Positions 43,357 through 53,511 of a DNA stretch of 64,000 nucleotides are shown here, in pieces (positions within the stretch are counted from its first letter, which is position 1; the number at the start of each line of letters is the position of its first letter). Made by a program: the position numbers and the translations under genes. The DNA comes from Oscillospiraceae bacterium. GTDB taxonomy: Bacteria; Bacillota; Clostridia; Oscillospirales; Ruminococcaceae. The stretch is from the NCBI GenBank assembly GCA_030539275.1, contig JAUNSK010000002.1, positions 124,001 to 188,000 on the forward strand, written 5' to 3'. Below the pieces are notes generated by a model. The model worked only from the letters and a program-made list of their open reading frames with translations, was not told the origin of the DNA and did not search any database.

Positions 43357-43776
43357 TTACATTATATCTATTAGCTTTCTCAGTACTTTTTTAAAGCTGT
43401 CAAATTCTCGTATTTTGCCGTTTTCGTTGAGCGTATATATCCCGGTTGACAGGCACAATGACAGTCTGTCCCCGTCCTGAGAAAATTCGCCGATCACAAT
43501 GCAGTCATCAGGACAGTCTGATAAAGCGGCAATTGTCCCGAGATCATAGAATCTGGCGGCAGTATCGCAAATTACAGAACCGTTTGAAAACCTGAGCCAG
43601 TCTTTAAATGATTGCGGCAGTTTTATTTCATGAAGCTGTTGCCATTTATCTATCTCTTCATCCTCAGCAGGCGGATAAAATTCTGTTTCATAATAATCTT
43701 CAAACGACTGACATATTTCAACAAGTTCCTGTATTTCATCAGTCAGATCATTTTTGGGAATAAACAAATCATTCAT
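43357..43776 (-). CDS. SMI1/KNR4 (SUKH) family protein
   Basis: 139 residues. The SUKH core is visible: PPAEDEEIDKWQQLHEIKLP, then SFKDWLRFSNGS, and a later strand-rich part (IVIGEFSQDGDRLSLCLSTG). In bacteria this fold often gives immunity to polymorphic toxins by binding them. GGAGG precedes the ATG. No toxin gene is next to it; a 30-residue peptide follows. The gene stands alone between the rtcB locus and the seven-gene MoxR/VWA operon. Confidence 0.8.
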   Translation of the reverse strand: MNDLFIPKNDLTDEIQELVEICQSFEDYYETEFYPPAEDEEIDKWQQLHEIKLPQSFKDWLRFSNGSVICDTAARFYDLGTIAALSDCPDDCIVIGEFSQDGDRLSLCLSTGIYTLNENGKIREFDSFKKVLRKLIDIM

Positions 43777-44036
43777 TTTTTATGCCTCCAATATCTGATT
43801 TTAATTATTTAAAAGACTAAGGTTAAGTATTTTATTGAAATTAATAAATGCAGACACAAGTTTACCCGGTTGAGTACAAATAAATTGTTAGCTGGTGCCT
43901 GTCAATAAGCACCGGGGATTTACCGTCTTTATATAATTATAACACAATATTCCTATAATTCAAAGTCGTTTTTATGTTTTGAATTAATTTTTTTATTGCT
44001 TTAAAAGCCTGATTTTCCTTATCCTGCAGACTGATT

Positions 44037-44288
44037 TTAACCATTCTGACTAAGCAGGGAAGTATACATGCTGAGCCTGCACAAAAGTTCACAGGATCTT
44101 TTGGCATCATTGTTTATTAAACTTTCCTTCAGCTGTACCGTTATAGAGCCCAGATGTTTCATGTCAAGATCACTGCACAGCAAATTAACCCGCTCAAGTT
44201 TCAGTAAAATGTCTCCTGTGGAATCCTTTATACCTGAAAATCCAAGATCAGTTATTATACTCTCAAGCTCTGAAATAACCGCGTTCAT
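44037..44288 (-). CDS. Small helical protein at the end of the yeh-like operon
   Basis: 83 residues from the ATG at 44288 (MNAVISELESIITDLGFSGI), with GAGGTG upstream, ten bases behind the SWIM gene. Predicted wholly helical (DILLKLERVNLLCSDLDMKH, ESLINNDAKRSCELLCRLSM), without a catalytic motif. Likely an accessory subunit of the MoxR/VWA/SWIM group. I do not recognise the family. Confidence 0.6.
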   Translation of the reverse strand: MNAVISELESIITDLGFSGIKDSTGDILLKLERVNLLCSDLDMKHLGSITVQLKESLINNDAKRSCELLCRLSMYTSLLSQNG

Positions 44289-44298
44289 AACAAACACC

Positions 44299-45666
44299 TC
44301 AAAAACATATATTTTCTGTCCTGTTGTCATATATCAGGCTGACAGGATAATCATATTTTAAATATCTTCGCATCAGCATAAAGGAATTATCAAATTCACA
44401 TCCGTGATTTTTCTCAATAAAATCTATCAGAGCAATGTTTATATCAGTATATGGTATGCTGCAGTGTACACTCACTCCGGTTTTATCTGATACAGCAAAA
44501 TTCAGCACCTGTAATGTATTATCAAAAAATACTTCTGAAACTGCAGGATCTTTTATCAGATAAAAATCCTCTGTTTTGTTGAATGAGAAGTAATCATACT
44601 CTTTGTACTGCGGTATTGTCCGGATGCACTCCGGTATATCCGAAAGACTTAACTCACCTTTTATACTGCACACGGTTGATGATGAGGATGAGATGCGCAT
44701 ATCTGAGTCACTTTTATAGCTGCGAAGCCTGAAAATTCTGCCGCTCAGCTGCTCTGCTGACATATTGTTGCTCCAGTGTTTTCTTTTTGAGAGCATACTT
44801 CTTAACTCATTCATATAAGAAAAATCTTTTTTCTTATTATAAAAATCCGGAAGAGTATCATTATAAGTAAAAAAGCACTGTTCATCTATACTGTAAAATA
44901 TCGCAGTTATCCCGTAATATCCGGATCTTGATTTTCTCGGATAGACGCCAAGACATAAAAAGTCTGAGTTTGAGCTGCTGTCATTACTTCTGAGTGAATA
45001 AAGTGAAATACCCTGCGGCCCTGCCATTGCATCAGCAGTATTATATATCCTTGAGACCAGCATTACTGCTTCAAAGGGGACAAACCCTGCATTTTTATTA
45101 TTCATAAGTGAAATATTTTCAGCACAGGCACGGCACATATTTGATATCTTTTTCATTTTTGCCGGGCAGCGCAGTGACAGACGTGTAAGTATTTCTGCAT
45201 CATTTTCTGAACAGTTCGCAAAGCCTTTGTTAAGAATTCTGCCTGCCGTACTCATTACTTCTTTTAGAAATGCTTTATCGTCCTCACTTATCTGCGCTGT
45301 TACATCAGGCTGTACAGACTCCGTTTCAGCGCAGGCTGTATCCTTTGGCGGCCTGGACTGACAAAATCCCGAAACAGCTATTGCCGATGTTATTATATGT
45401 CTGCAGAGCACTTTTGAAGGACAGCTGCAGGTACAGTCTGACAGCTGAGCTTTTATTGCTGCCTTTGTATCATCAAGCATAACAATTACTGCATCAGACT
45501 CTTTTTCTATGCTGATATGGCTGTAGTTTTCTGTATCCTTGAGCCCTCTTTTGTATGTACCTTTATTTGAAGCACTTATCAGTTCATCCTCACTGAAGTA
45601 AAGGTGATTTTCATTTATCAGCTTTATTGTCTCACTGTCTGCTGTTATATTATCTTTCCTATCCAT
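44299..45666 (-). CDS. SWIM zinc-finger protein (YehQ-like)
   Basis: 455 residues. The SWIM zinc finger is CTCSCPSKVLCRHII (about residues 78-92; C-x-C-x5-C-x-H). SWIM domains bind DNA or proteins. The rest of the protein shows no recognised domain. Its ATG lies within the end of the VWA gene (22-base overlap), with GGAGGAG eight bases upstream. Order and content match E. coli yehQ, which follows the VWA gene yehP. The role of that group is unknown. Confidence 0.78.
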   Translation of the reverse strand: MDRKDNITADSETIKLINENHLYFSEDELISASNKGTYKRGLKDTENYSHISIEKESDAVIVMLDDTKAAIKAQLSDCTCSCPSKVLCRHIITSAIAVSGFCQSRPPKDTACAETESVQPDVTAQISEDDKAFLKEVMSTAGRILNKGFANCSENDAEILTRLSLRCPAKMKKISNMCRACAENISLMNNKNAGFVPFEAVMLVSRIYNTADAMAGPQGISLYSLRSNDSSSNSDFLCLGVYPRKSRSGYYGITAIFYSIDEQCFFTYNDTLPDFYNKKKDFSYMNELRSMLSKRKHWSNNMSAEQLSGRIFRLRSYKSDSDMRISSSSSTVCSIKGELSLSDIPECIRTIPQYKEYDYFSFNKTEDFYLIKDPAVSEVFFDNTLQVLNFAVSDKTGVSVHCSIPYTDINIALIDFIEKNHGCEFDNSFMLMRRYLKYDYPVSLIYDNRTENICF

Positions 45667-46757
45667 TGCGAAAGCTCCTCCGGTGTGATTGCAGCAACAT
45701 CCGCACCAAGACCGGCGATATATTTTGCTGCAGACCTGTTGTATACAGGCTCACTGCAGTAATCAAGAGCAGGAAGAACAAACAGCCTCGAGCCTGCCGA
45801 TATTATGTCCCTGCACTTTCTGTATGTAAGCCTTATATCATTTGAATCATAAAGATCAGTTATCAGTATTACGATAGTTTTAGATGGATTTTTTATAAGA
45901 CTTTCTCCATAGCAAAGTGCCTTGTAAATATCCGTTCCGCCGCCCAGCTGCATCTTCATAATCATTTGCGCCGTATCATCGGTATAGTCACTCAGATCAA
46001 CAATGCTTGTATCAAAAACTATAAGTTTCGTATTAATAACCGGCAGTTTTGTAAATATCCCTGCCATAACCGCACTGTAGACGGCTGACCTTGCCATACT
46101 CCCGCTCTCATCAACCAGTATGATTATATCCCATGGATTTCTGCGTTTTACGGTATTTCTGAAATAGAGATTTTTTGCAATAATAGTTCTATACTCTCTG
46201 CTGTAATTTTTAAGATTCATCTCTATTGTTTTTCTGAAGTCAAAATTTCTGAAGACTTTATAATATGTCTGCGTCAAACCCGAACGCTGCCCGTGAAAAC
46301 ATTTGTACACTTTGGTTTCAAGCTTCTTTTTTATTTCATCCGCAACGTGCCGTATAATATCATCTGCCTGTGATCTCAGACGTGAAGGAATTATGTTTTT
46401 AAAAGAAACAAGTCTTATGAGAAGATCAACATCCGGTTCAAGGCTTCTGAGCACATCCGGATCAGTTATCAGTTCCTCCAGACCGTATCTGTCCAGAGCA
46501 TCTTTCTGAAGTATCTCAACTGTTTTTTCAGGAAAGATCTTTTTTATCTCACCAAGCCACTGCGGGACGCTGAGTACTGAAGGACTTTTCGATCCTCTTA
46601 TTCCTCTGTCCTCGTCATACTCGTTATTGTAAAGATAAGAAAGGCAGTGGTCAGTTTCGGCATATTTCTCACTGAGTCCGATATTTTCCTGTGCAAACCG
46701 GCCAAGAATAAGTCTCCAGCGTGACAGCATTTCCTGTTTGTCTGTCTGCTCAATCAA
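45645..46757 (-). CDS. VWA domain protein (YehP-like)
   Basis: 370 residues. An N-terminal helical part of about 200 residues precedes a von Willebrand A domain (about 205-370) with a complete MIDAS: LVDESGSM, the Thr in LGGGTDIYKAL and the Asp in ILITDLYDS. VWA proteins work with MoxR AAA ATPases as substrate adaptors or chaperones. The start is a TTG at 46757, overlapping the end of the DUF5682 gene by eight bases. Confidence 0.85.
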   Translation of the reverse strand: MIEQTDKQEMLSRWRLILGRFAQENIGLSEKYAETDHCLSYLYNNEYDEDRGIRGSKSPSVLSVPQWLGEIKKIFPEKTVEILQKDALDRYGLEELITDPDVLRSLEPDVDLLIRLVSFKNIIPSRLRSQADDIIRHVADEIKKKLETKVYKCFHGQRSGLTQTYYKVFRNFDFRKTIEMNLKNYSREYRTIIAKNLYFRNTVKRRNPWDIIILVDESGSMARSAVYSAVMAGIFTKLPVINTKLIVFDTSIVDLSDYTDDTAQMIMKMQLGGGTDIYKALCYGESLIKNPSKTIVILITDLYDSNDIRLTYRKCRDIISAGSRLFVLPALDYCSEPVYNRSAAKYIAGLGADVAAITPEELSQWIGKII

Positions 46758-49092
46758 CGTTCATACCCCATTTTTTCATAACTTCATATATTTTTTCATC
46801 ACAAAGGCGCGCACTGACGATCTGATCACAGCTATACTGAGTGCCCTGTATCAGCTGCACCGGATCTGTGTCATACAGCTGTGATATCTGTTTACTCAGT
46901 GCCATAGTTTCAGATGGCAGGAATGCTGTAAATGCACGTCTGAGAACTGGTAGCACCTGCAGAAATTTTTCATTGTCCATATACTGCAGTGCTTCATCAA
47001 GACTCTTAAGAACCCTGTTGTTTTTAAGAATAATATCCCGTCCTGTCAGTATAATGCCACTGATAAAATCTGCTGCATCACTGCTGCCGGCAGTGATTAT
47101 ATACTCCGATACCGTATCACAGAAATATTCCTCGTTAATCCCTGACAAACGGTAATACAAAGAAAGACAGACACCATATATCTGTGCACTGATATCCCTG
47201 CAGTCCAGAACTTCCTCTATGCTTTTTGTCAGTACATCCTTCTCACATATGTCAGGAAAATCAGATGAAACTGAGTACATCAGGCGCAGCCCCCGGCAGA
47301 TCTCATCTGTTCTGTCATCATTTACACAGCGTATGTCAACAAGCCTGTCTGCGGCAGTACAAAATGATATATGCAAAAGAGACAGGATCCACTCAGGATA
47401 CTTTGACAGTGTAAGCTTCTGAAGTATAAGGAGTCTGTTGAGTGTGACCATAAACCTGCACTGAGATATGAAATCACAGTCATTCCTGACAATATCTGAT
47501 ATCTGAGTCAAAAAGACATGAGCCGTATCAGAAAATCCCAGCACATAGCTTTCCACCAGACAAATGCCTGCAGATTCAGCATTAATTACAGACTGAAAAT
47601 GGCTTTTAAGTCTGTTAAGACATATTTCACTTACACTTGCACCGAAAACAGACAGATCTGTAAGTATTGTTTCAACTGACACCGAGTACCTGACTTTCCA
47701 GTGCTCACGTACAAGAGACGTATTTTTATTGTTTATATAATCCGGTCCTGCATCACATTTGCAGAAATCCGTTTCAAGATAAGCCATCCTGTGTAGAAAG
47801 CAGCTTTTTTCATAGTGTTTTACGTTTTTCACAATATCAAGTACTACGTTGTGCGTAAGAACACTTCTGATATTGATCCTGTACTTTCTGCACTGTGACC
47901 TGAAATCTGCAACACACGGAGGAATCAGACTGAATTTGTCATCATTAATACTGATACTTCCTGCCTTCACGCCTGTAATGATCCTGTACAGAAAATCCAG
48001 CTCTGAGACTGAAGTATCGTCAATCGCATCTTTAACAAATGAGGATCTGACACCATCGATGAGGTCAAAGACACCCGGCTGCTCTCTTCCCCTTAAATGA
48101 GCTAATTCATTTGCCATATATAGAGCCTGGATCATATCAGGCAGAGAAATATTGCGTACACTCCGGGCATATCCTGCAGTTTTAATGATCATATCCCTGA
48201 CGGTCTCACCATATGGATCTATCTCATTTTTCTCTAATCTCCGGTATACTCCATCGTAAAAAGCCGGAAACGGTATACCGGCACCGTAACCGCTCCTGCT
48301 GTCCATCTCTTCAAATGTATATGGCATAAGATAGACAGATGAGCAGTCACTGCTGTATTTTTTTAAAGTAAGATCATTATTATCTGATGATAACAGTCCG
48401 CTTATATGATATGCTCCGGTCACCACAAGAACTCTCCTGTACTTTCGTGTGTAGTTAATAATATTTTTTCGCATATATGCTTCTCTGCATGCATCATAGT
48501 CACTTACAGGCATAAGCTCACGCATATACCTTCCGAGCATTATTACACTGCTTATAAACTCATCACAGGATTTACCCAGACCGTTTATCTCAAAGCCGTT
48601 TTCCCAGAACTCGCAAAAGCTTCTGGTGCCTGCCTTGCTGGCAGCCAGTCTGTAGTATTCATCACAGATGTCCTCTGAGAAATGATAACTTTTGCTTTGA
48701 CTCAGTCCGTTTACAAGAGCAAGTGCATACGGCATGTCAATAAAATGAACCGGAATATTTCGTCTGCAAGCGATCTTTACCGCGGTATATTCCGGAGAAT
48801 ATCCGAGCATCGGATAATATGCTCTGTACCTTCCCTTCTCATCTGACACATCACCGTCCTTGTCATCATACCCGCAGTACACCGCAAACGGAGGTACGAC
48901 CCCGTCTGTGCCAAGATACTGCGTCAGAAAATCAGCATTCTCCGGCCCTTCTATAAGAATACAGTCAGGTGAATATTTTTCTGCTGCCTGCTTAAGGTAA
49001 TGCGAACATGCAGGCGAATGATGACGTACAGGAAAACAGAACACCCCGCTGCTGTAATCGATCAGAGGCAGCGATCCGGTACTGTTCATCAT
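46750..49092 (-). CDS. DUF5682 family protein (YehM-like)
   Basis: 780 residues. The N-terminal region carries the family marks FPVRHHSPACSHYLKQ, CILIEGPENADFLTQYL and, later, VLVVTGAYHISGL; these His- and Glu-rich loops recall metal sites of hydrolase or ChaN/TraB-like folds, though no activity is established. The C-terminal part is helical. Its ATG overlaps the MoxR stop by four bases and it overlaps the VWA gene, so MoxR, this protein and VWA are made in coupled fashion, as in E. coli yehL-yehM-yehP. Confidence 0.8.
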   Translation of the reverse strand: MMNSTGSLPLIDYSSGVFCFPVRHHSPACSHYLKQAAEKYSPDCILIEGPENADFLTQYLGTDGVVPPFAVYCGYDDKDGDVSDEKGRYRAYYPMLGYSPEYTAVKIACRRNIPVHFIDMPYALALVNGLSQSKSYHFSEDICDEYYRLAASKAGTRSFCEFWENGFEINGLGKSCDEFISSVIMLGRYMRELMPVSDYDACREAYMRKNIINYTRKYRRVLVVTGAYHISGLLSSDNNDLTLKKYSSDCSSVYLMPYTFEEMDSRSGYGAGIPFPAFYDGVYRRLEKNEIDPYGETVRDMIIKTAGYARSVRNISLPDMIQALYMANELAHLRGREQPGVFDLIDGVRSSFVKDAIDDTSVSELDFLYRIITGVKAGSISINDDKFSLIPPCVADFRSQCRKYRINIRSVLTHNVVLDIVKNVKHYEKSCFLHRMAYLETDFCKCDAGPDYINNKNTSLVREHWKVRYSVSVETILTDLSVFGASVSEICLNRLKSHFQSVINAESAGICLVESYVLGFSDTAHVFLTQISDIVRNDCDFISQCRFMVTLNRLLILQKLTLSKYPEWILSLLHISFCTAADRLVDIRCVNDDRTDEICRGLRLMYSVSSDFPDICEKDVLTKSIEEVLDCRDISAQIYGVCLSLYYRLSGINEEYFCDTVSEYIITAGSSDAADFISGIILTGRDIILKNNRVLKSLDEALQYMDNEKFLQVLPVLRRAFTAFLPSETMALSKQISQLYDTDPVQLIQGTQYSCDQIVSARLCDEKIYEVMKKWGMNVD

Positions 49093-50186
49093 AAACAGCT
49101 CCTGCTGTCATAAAGTTCCTGCCAAAGTCCGCCCTGCGTCTGAGCCCTGAGTTTTACTATACCGGTATAGTATTCCCGAAGCTTAGGCAGATCATCTCTG
49201 TTTTCCTTCATAACAACACCAAGCAGATTCTGAGTCAGCTTATTCATCGTGACCACACCGTCAGAATAGTAAAGTGCATCAAGTGCAGACTGATAATAAA
49301 CAGATACCGCCTCAGCTGTACTCATGACTGAGGATATCTTCGGAACGCTTGTTTTGACCGACGACACTCCGTTTCTCAGTTCGTTGAAAACACAGGCAAG
49401 GATATTTGCCGCATCATCGCTTACCTGAACCGGGATACCTGCGCTCTCCATCATAGCCGTGCACTGCTGTGTAATGATCTTTGCCTCAAGTCCGATATTT
49501 TTTACAGGCTGTACGGTTTCAAAATTAAAACGTCTTTTAAGTGCTGAGGACATGTCATTTACGCCCTTGTCTCTTGTATTTGCAGTTCCGATTATGTTAA
49601 AACCGCGTCCTGCAAACAGCAATGATTCGTCGTTCGTAAGTTCCGGAATATTCATTACCTTGTCACTCATAACAGATATAAGGCTGTCCTGAATTTCCAG
49701 AGGGCAGCGTGTAAGCTCCTCAAAACGGGTAATGATTCCTTTGCTCATACCGGTATACAGCGGGGCAGGGATCAGAGCTTCCTTTACCGGTCCTTTTGCA
49801 AGCAGCATAGCATAATTCCAGGAGTATTTTATATTATCCTCTGTTATCCCGGCTGAACCCTGTACCGTGTTAGATGAACATCCGCAGACTGCAGCACTGA
49901 GAAGCTCTGAAAGCATGGTCTTTGCTGTTCCCGGCTCGCCTACCAGCATCAGCCCGCGGCTTCCTGCAAGTGTTATTATTGCACGTTCAACAAGAGCGTT
50001 GTCCCCGTAAAATTTCTGAGAGATCCGGGTACCGCACACTGGTTTTTCACTTCCGAGTATAAATGTTCTTACTGCCTTCGGGGACAGCTTCCAGCCTTCC
50101 GGTTTTCTGTTATTCTTATCGGACTGTGCAAGTGCCTCAAGCTGTTCTTTATATAGTTCTTCTGTAAGTGGTTTCTGTATTTTCAT
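49089..50186 (-). CDS. MoxR-type AAA+ ATPase (YehL-like)
   Basis: 365 residues. Walker A GEPGTAKTM (about 86-94), the Walker B and following region GIITRFEELTRCPLEIQDSL, sensor 1 IGTANTRDKGVND and the Arg finger in SSALKRRFNF. MoxR ATPases remodel protein partners, usually with a VWA protein. AGAGG precedes the ATG. It lies 33 bases behind the first DUF4132 gene and overlaps DUF5682. Confidence 0.88.
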   Translation of the reverse strand: MKIQKPLTEELYKEQLEALAQSDKNNRKPEGWKLSPKAVRTFILGSEKPVCGTRISQKFYGDNALVERAIITLAGSRGLMLVGEPGTAKTMLSELLSAAVCGCSSNTVQGSAGITEDNIKYSWNYAMLLAKGPVKEALIPAPLYTGMSKGIITRFEELTRCPLEIQDSLISVMSDKVMNIPELTNDESLLFAGRGFNIIGTANTRDKGVNDMSSALKRRFNFETVQPVKNIGLEAKIITQQCTAMMESAGIPVQVSDDAANILACVFNELRNGVSSVKTSVPKISSVMSTAEAVSVYYQSALDALYYSDGVVTMNKLTQNLLGVVMKENRDDLPKLREYYTGIVKLRAQTQGGLWQELYDSRSCL

Positions 50187-50219
50187 TTACTGACCTCTTT
50201 TGTGTTTTTTTTGCTTTTC

Positions 50220-53200
50220 TTAGTCAAGAATACTTTCAAGCATATCAAGACAACAGCTGACAAACCTGGTGCTTAACTCTGTGGGCGATACGGTCTTACC
50301 GCTCTGAGTCGGAACATTTGTCGGTTTATCATCAAGTATTTTAATAAAATTAATACCTTCGATCTTAACTGTTTCATCACTGCTCTGCCCGAAAAACAGG
50401 TCATTGCTGTTTATTATCATTGCGGTCTTTAAATAAATATCCCTGAGTTCGTATCCGTAATAGCTGCCGCCGTCTCCTGCATCGCCGCGTACAAGGCCAT
50501 ATTTATCAATGCAGGATTTTAAAGCTCCGACAGTAACTGATGCACCTTTATATTTTGTAAGACACATATTGCTGTCAATATCGTTATCATTTACAGTTAT
50601 GATATTTGCCGACATCTGTGCAAAAGGCTGTTTTATTTCATAATCTTCAAGCTGGGAAAGCCATGCCCGGACCTCACCCGGCTCCATATCAACGGGGTGA
50701 ACAAGCGCTATTACCGCGTTATCAGGCAGCGCAGTCTCATTATCATTTACATCACACAGAGTATCGTCATCAGCCGGTCTGAATGATGACACAAGCTTAC
50801 CGTTATCGTAAACTCCCCACACAAGATTACGGGCAAATACCTGCATTACAGGATTTTCTGCAAATATTTCATTCCACTCATCCTTACTCCATGTCCTGCC
50901 GCTGCGAAATGCAAAGTACAGACGCCTTTTCTGAAGAGCGCAGACTGATTTAAGCTGTTTTCTGAGTTCTGAAACAAGTTTTTTACAAGACTGAGCTTTG
51001 TCTGCATCGTCAGATACGCCGGGTTTCGGAAGTGTTTTTATTACTTTATTTTTGCTGTCATCCTTTATCTGAACAGTAAAGTCAGACATAAGCGTTATTG
51101 TAAATGTTCTGCTGCCATAGGAGGCTGTGACTTTGCCGCTCATATCAAGACCGAGTGAAGGTATTATTTTGTCTGCAAGCTGTTCTTCATTTAATCCCTG
51201 TTTTCCGGCTGCATCCATAAGTGCTGCCTTAGCTGTTTTACCGACTATATTTTCAGGGAATTTGTCTGTTATCTGGCTTAACATCATAAGTGCGCATTTG
51301 CCGCCGTTAAGTGCACAGACTTCACACGCAAATACTGCAAGTACTTTTCTCTGAGCCTTGTTCCACTCAATAATACGGTTTTTAAGACCCAGTATAATTG
51401 AATCACTTCCCCACAGACACAAAGGCAGAAGTACCATCTTAAGCTTTACATCAGCGTCGTTTTCCAGCCAGTATTTATATATGGTGTCAGCACATCTGCT
51501 GAGATCATTTTTGTTTAACTTTCCGGCAATCTTTGAGCATTCTTTTATTTCGCATATCTGACCCAGATCAATATACTTCGCATAGATATATTTAATTATC
51601 TCACATGGTGCAGTCTGAGAAAGATCAGCAAACCTTACATTATCAAACAATATGTCCGGAAGCTGTTTAATCTTCGCTGCAAGACGCTTATTATAGTTTT
51701 TGCTGACATAGCTTATCACTTCATCATCTGATATAAAGCCATCTATTTCTTTTTCAACTGCATCAGCTTTTTTTATTATCAATTGAGCGTTTTTGAGTAT
51801 ATCACCACTGTATCTGCTCAGATTTTGAAACATATATTCTGCAAATAATTCAGGTGTCTCAAGCATGAACTCTGATGCAAATTTTCTGTGATACAAACTG
51901 GTACTTGTAAATAATTCAAACAAAAGCTCAAATTTTATATACCCGCATTTTCTGTAAAGCAGCTTGCTCAGATATAAAACAGCATAATAACTGCACCACT
52001 TATCAGAGCTTGTTTTTTCATCTTTGCAAGTATAATAATCCTGTATTATCTTTATCGTGCACCTCGCTGTCTCATCCTGATATTTACTTACGAAAAGACT
52101 TACAGCAGATGAGAAAATACTGCCCTGTGAACTGTTATCTCTGCAGATCACATATACTGCTTTTAAAATATCATTAACTGACATTCCTTCCCCGAGAAGC
52201 TCCGTCAGCTTATTGCAGACTGCCTCACATTCATAAGGCTGCACCGCTTTCAGATACTCATAGATAAGAACACCGCAAACGTCCGGTTTTCTTTCTTCTC
52301 CGGCTGCGGCTTTAAGAACAGACAATATTAAAGATGCGGCGATACTGCAGTAATTACTTAAACCTGACAATATCCTGACCGCATGGCGTGCTGAACCGAC
52401 AAGCTTATAATAACTGCCCCCTGTCTCAGGATCCTTATAGTAATCTGCAATATACTCAGGCATATGCTGAAGCTCTGCTTTACTGTACAGGATACTGCTG
52501 TCTATACAGTCAAGCTCTGATAACAGCAGTTTATAATACTTCTGTGCAAATATTTCAAGACTTCCTGTTCCCTGACCATTTTTAAGATTTTTAATTATAA
52601 GCCCGGCAATATCGCTCATGTAATACAAAGAAATGCTGTTTACTTCTTCGAGAGCTCCTATACACTCTATGAGATTGTTTTCATCATTAAGCAGCTCATC
52701 GGATACCTCTTTATATGCAGCTTCTCCAAATGCATGTCTTAACGAATAAAATATGTAGTACTTTTCACATCCAAGATCCTTGGTTAATTTTCTGACCTCA
52801 TTATGATCCTTCAGATAATTATATATATTTATGAGGCACCCGGGCATTTTATCACGGAGCATCTCAGCGCAGTTTTCACTTTTCGGATAAATGCATACAA
52901 GCACCTCAAGAGCACCGCCATGCTGCAGATATGCCTCTAAAACAGGCATGATCTTTTTTTCCGATGAGTCTGAAAATTTATTAAGCTTTACAGCTTCAGC
53001 CGCAAGGCGGCAGGCCAGATGAAATGATACTGCATGTTTATTGTCAGGACTGCCTGAAAAATCAGCAGTTACCACAGTTTCTGCCTCATCGGCAAAGCAT
53101 CTGATAAGCTCAGGTATAAGCATTTTGTAATTATCAGAAGCGTATTTTATATTAAAATAATCAAACTGACTCTTCAGTATATATGAAAGGTTAAACCCAA

Positions 53201-53474
53201 GCCTTTTCAGCAAACCCACATCATCGGGCTTAAGAATAATATTCTGGTATCTGAGTGCTGCACTTGCCTTCATACAGCGTGCAGCAAACTCAGCATTTTC
53301 ACCGTCAAGTTCTTTTATAAGATCATCGTCAAACCCAGTGTATTTTCCTGTGATATCTATGATCTGCGAAAACTTTTCATCGTCTCCAGAAACATAATCA
53401 AGTGCAGCTTTATAATCCTTACAATGTTTTCTGCACCATGTTTCAAAGATCTCAAGAATCTTTTCTTTTGTCAT
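50220..53474 (-). CDS. DUF4132 protein, paralogue 1 (MolR/YehI-like)
   Basis: 1084 residues. A long helical-repeat N-terminal and middle part (HEAT-like in appearance) is followed by the DUF4132 region (about 800-1060): FAFRSGRTWSKDEWNEIFAE, FARNLVWGVYDNGKLVSSFR, VALVHPVDMEP, LEDYEIKQPFAQM. E. coli YehI/MolR has the same type of domain; its biochemical role is unknown. The ATG at 53474 has GGGGGG upstream, 37 bases after the second paralogue. It shares the gene-wide pattern of that protein, so the two arose by tandem duplication. Confidence 0.83.
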   Translation of the reverse strand: MTKEKILEIFETWCRKHCKDYKAALDYVSGDDEKFSQIIDITGKYTGFDDDLIKELDGENAEFAARCMKASAALRYQNIILKPDDVGLLKRLGFNLSYILKSQFDYFNIKYASDNYKMLIPELIRCFADEAETVVTADFSGSPDNKHAVSFHLACRLAAEAVKLNKFSDSSEKKIMPVLEAYLQHGGALEVLVCIYPKSENCAEMLRDKMPGCLINIYNYLKDHNEVRKLTKDLGCEKYYIFYSLRHAFGEAAYKEVSDELLNDENNLIECIGALEEVNSISLYYMSDIAGLIIKNLKNGQGTGSLEIFAQKYYKLLLSELDCIDSSILYSKAELQHMPEYIADYYKDPETGGSYYKLVGSARHAVRILSGLSNYCSIAASLILSVLKAAAGEERKPDVCGVLIYEYLKAVQPYECEAVCNKLTELLGEGMSVNDILKAVYVICRDNSSQGSIFSSAVSLFVSKYQDETARCTIKIIQDYYTCKDEKTSSDKWCSYYAVLYLSKLLYRKCGYIKFELLFELFTSTSLYHRKFASEFMLETPELFAEYMFQNLSRYSGDILKNAQLIIKKADAVEKEIDGFISDDEVISYVSKNYNKRLAAKIKQLPDILFDNVRFADLSQTAPCEIIKYIYAKYIDLGQICEIKECSKIAGKLNKNDLSRCADTIYKYWLENDADVKLKMVLLPLCLWGSDSIILGLKNRIIEWNKAQRKVLAVFACEVCALNGGKCALMMLSQITDKFPENIVGKTAKAALMDAAGKQGLNEEQLADKIIPSLGLDMSGKVTASYGSRTFTITLMSDFTVQIKDDSKNKVIKTLPKPGVSDDADKAQSCKKLVSELRKQLKSVCALQKRRLYFAFRSGRTWSKDEWNEIFAENPVMQVFARNLVWGVYDNGKLVSSFRPADDDTLCDVNDNETALPDNAVIALVHPVDMEPGEVRAWLSQLEDYEIKQPFAQMSANIITVNDNDIDSNMCLTKYKGASVTVGALKSCIDKYGLVRGDAGDGGSYYGYELRDIYLKTAMIINSNDLFFGQSSDETVKIEGINFIKILDDKPTNVPTQSGKTVSPTELSTRFVSCCLDMLESILD

Positions 53475-53511
53475 AACAATCCGTCCCCCCGAAAACCTAA
53501 GACTTATTTTT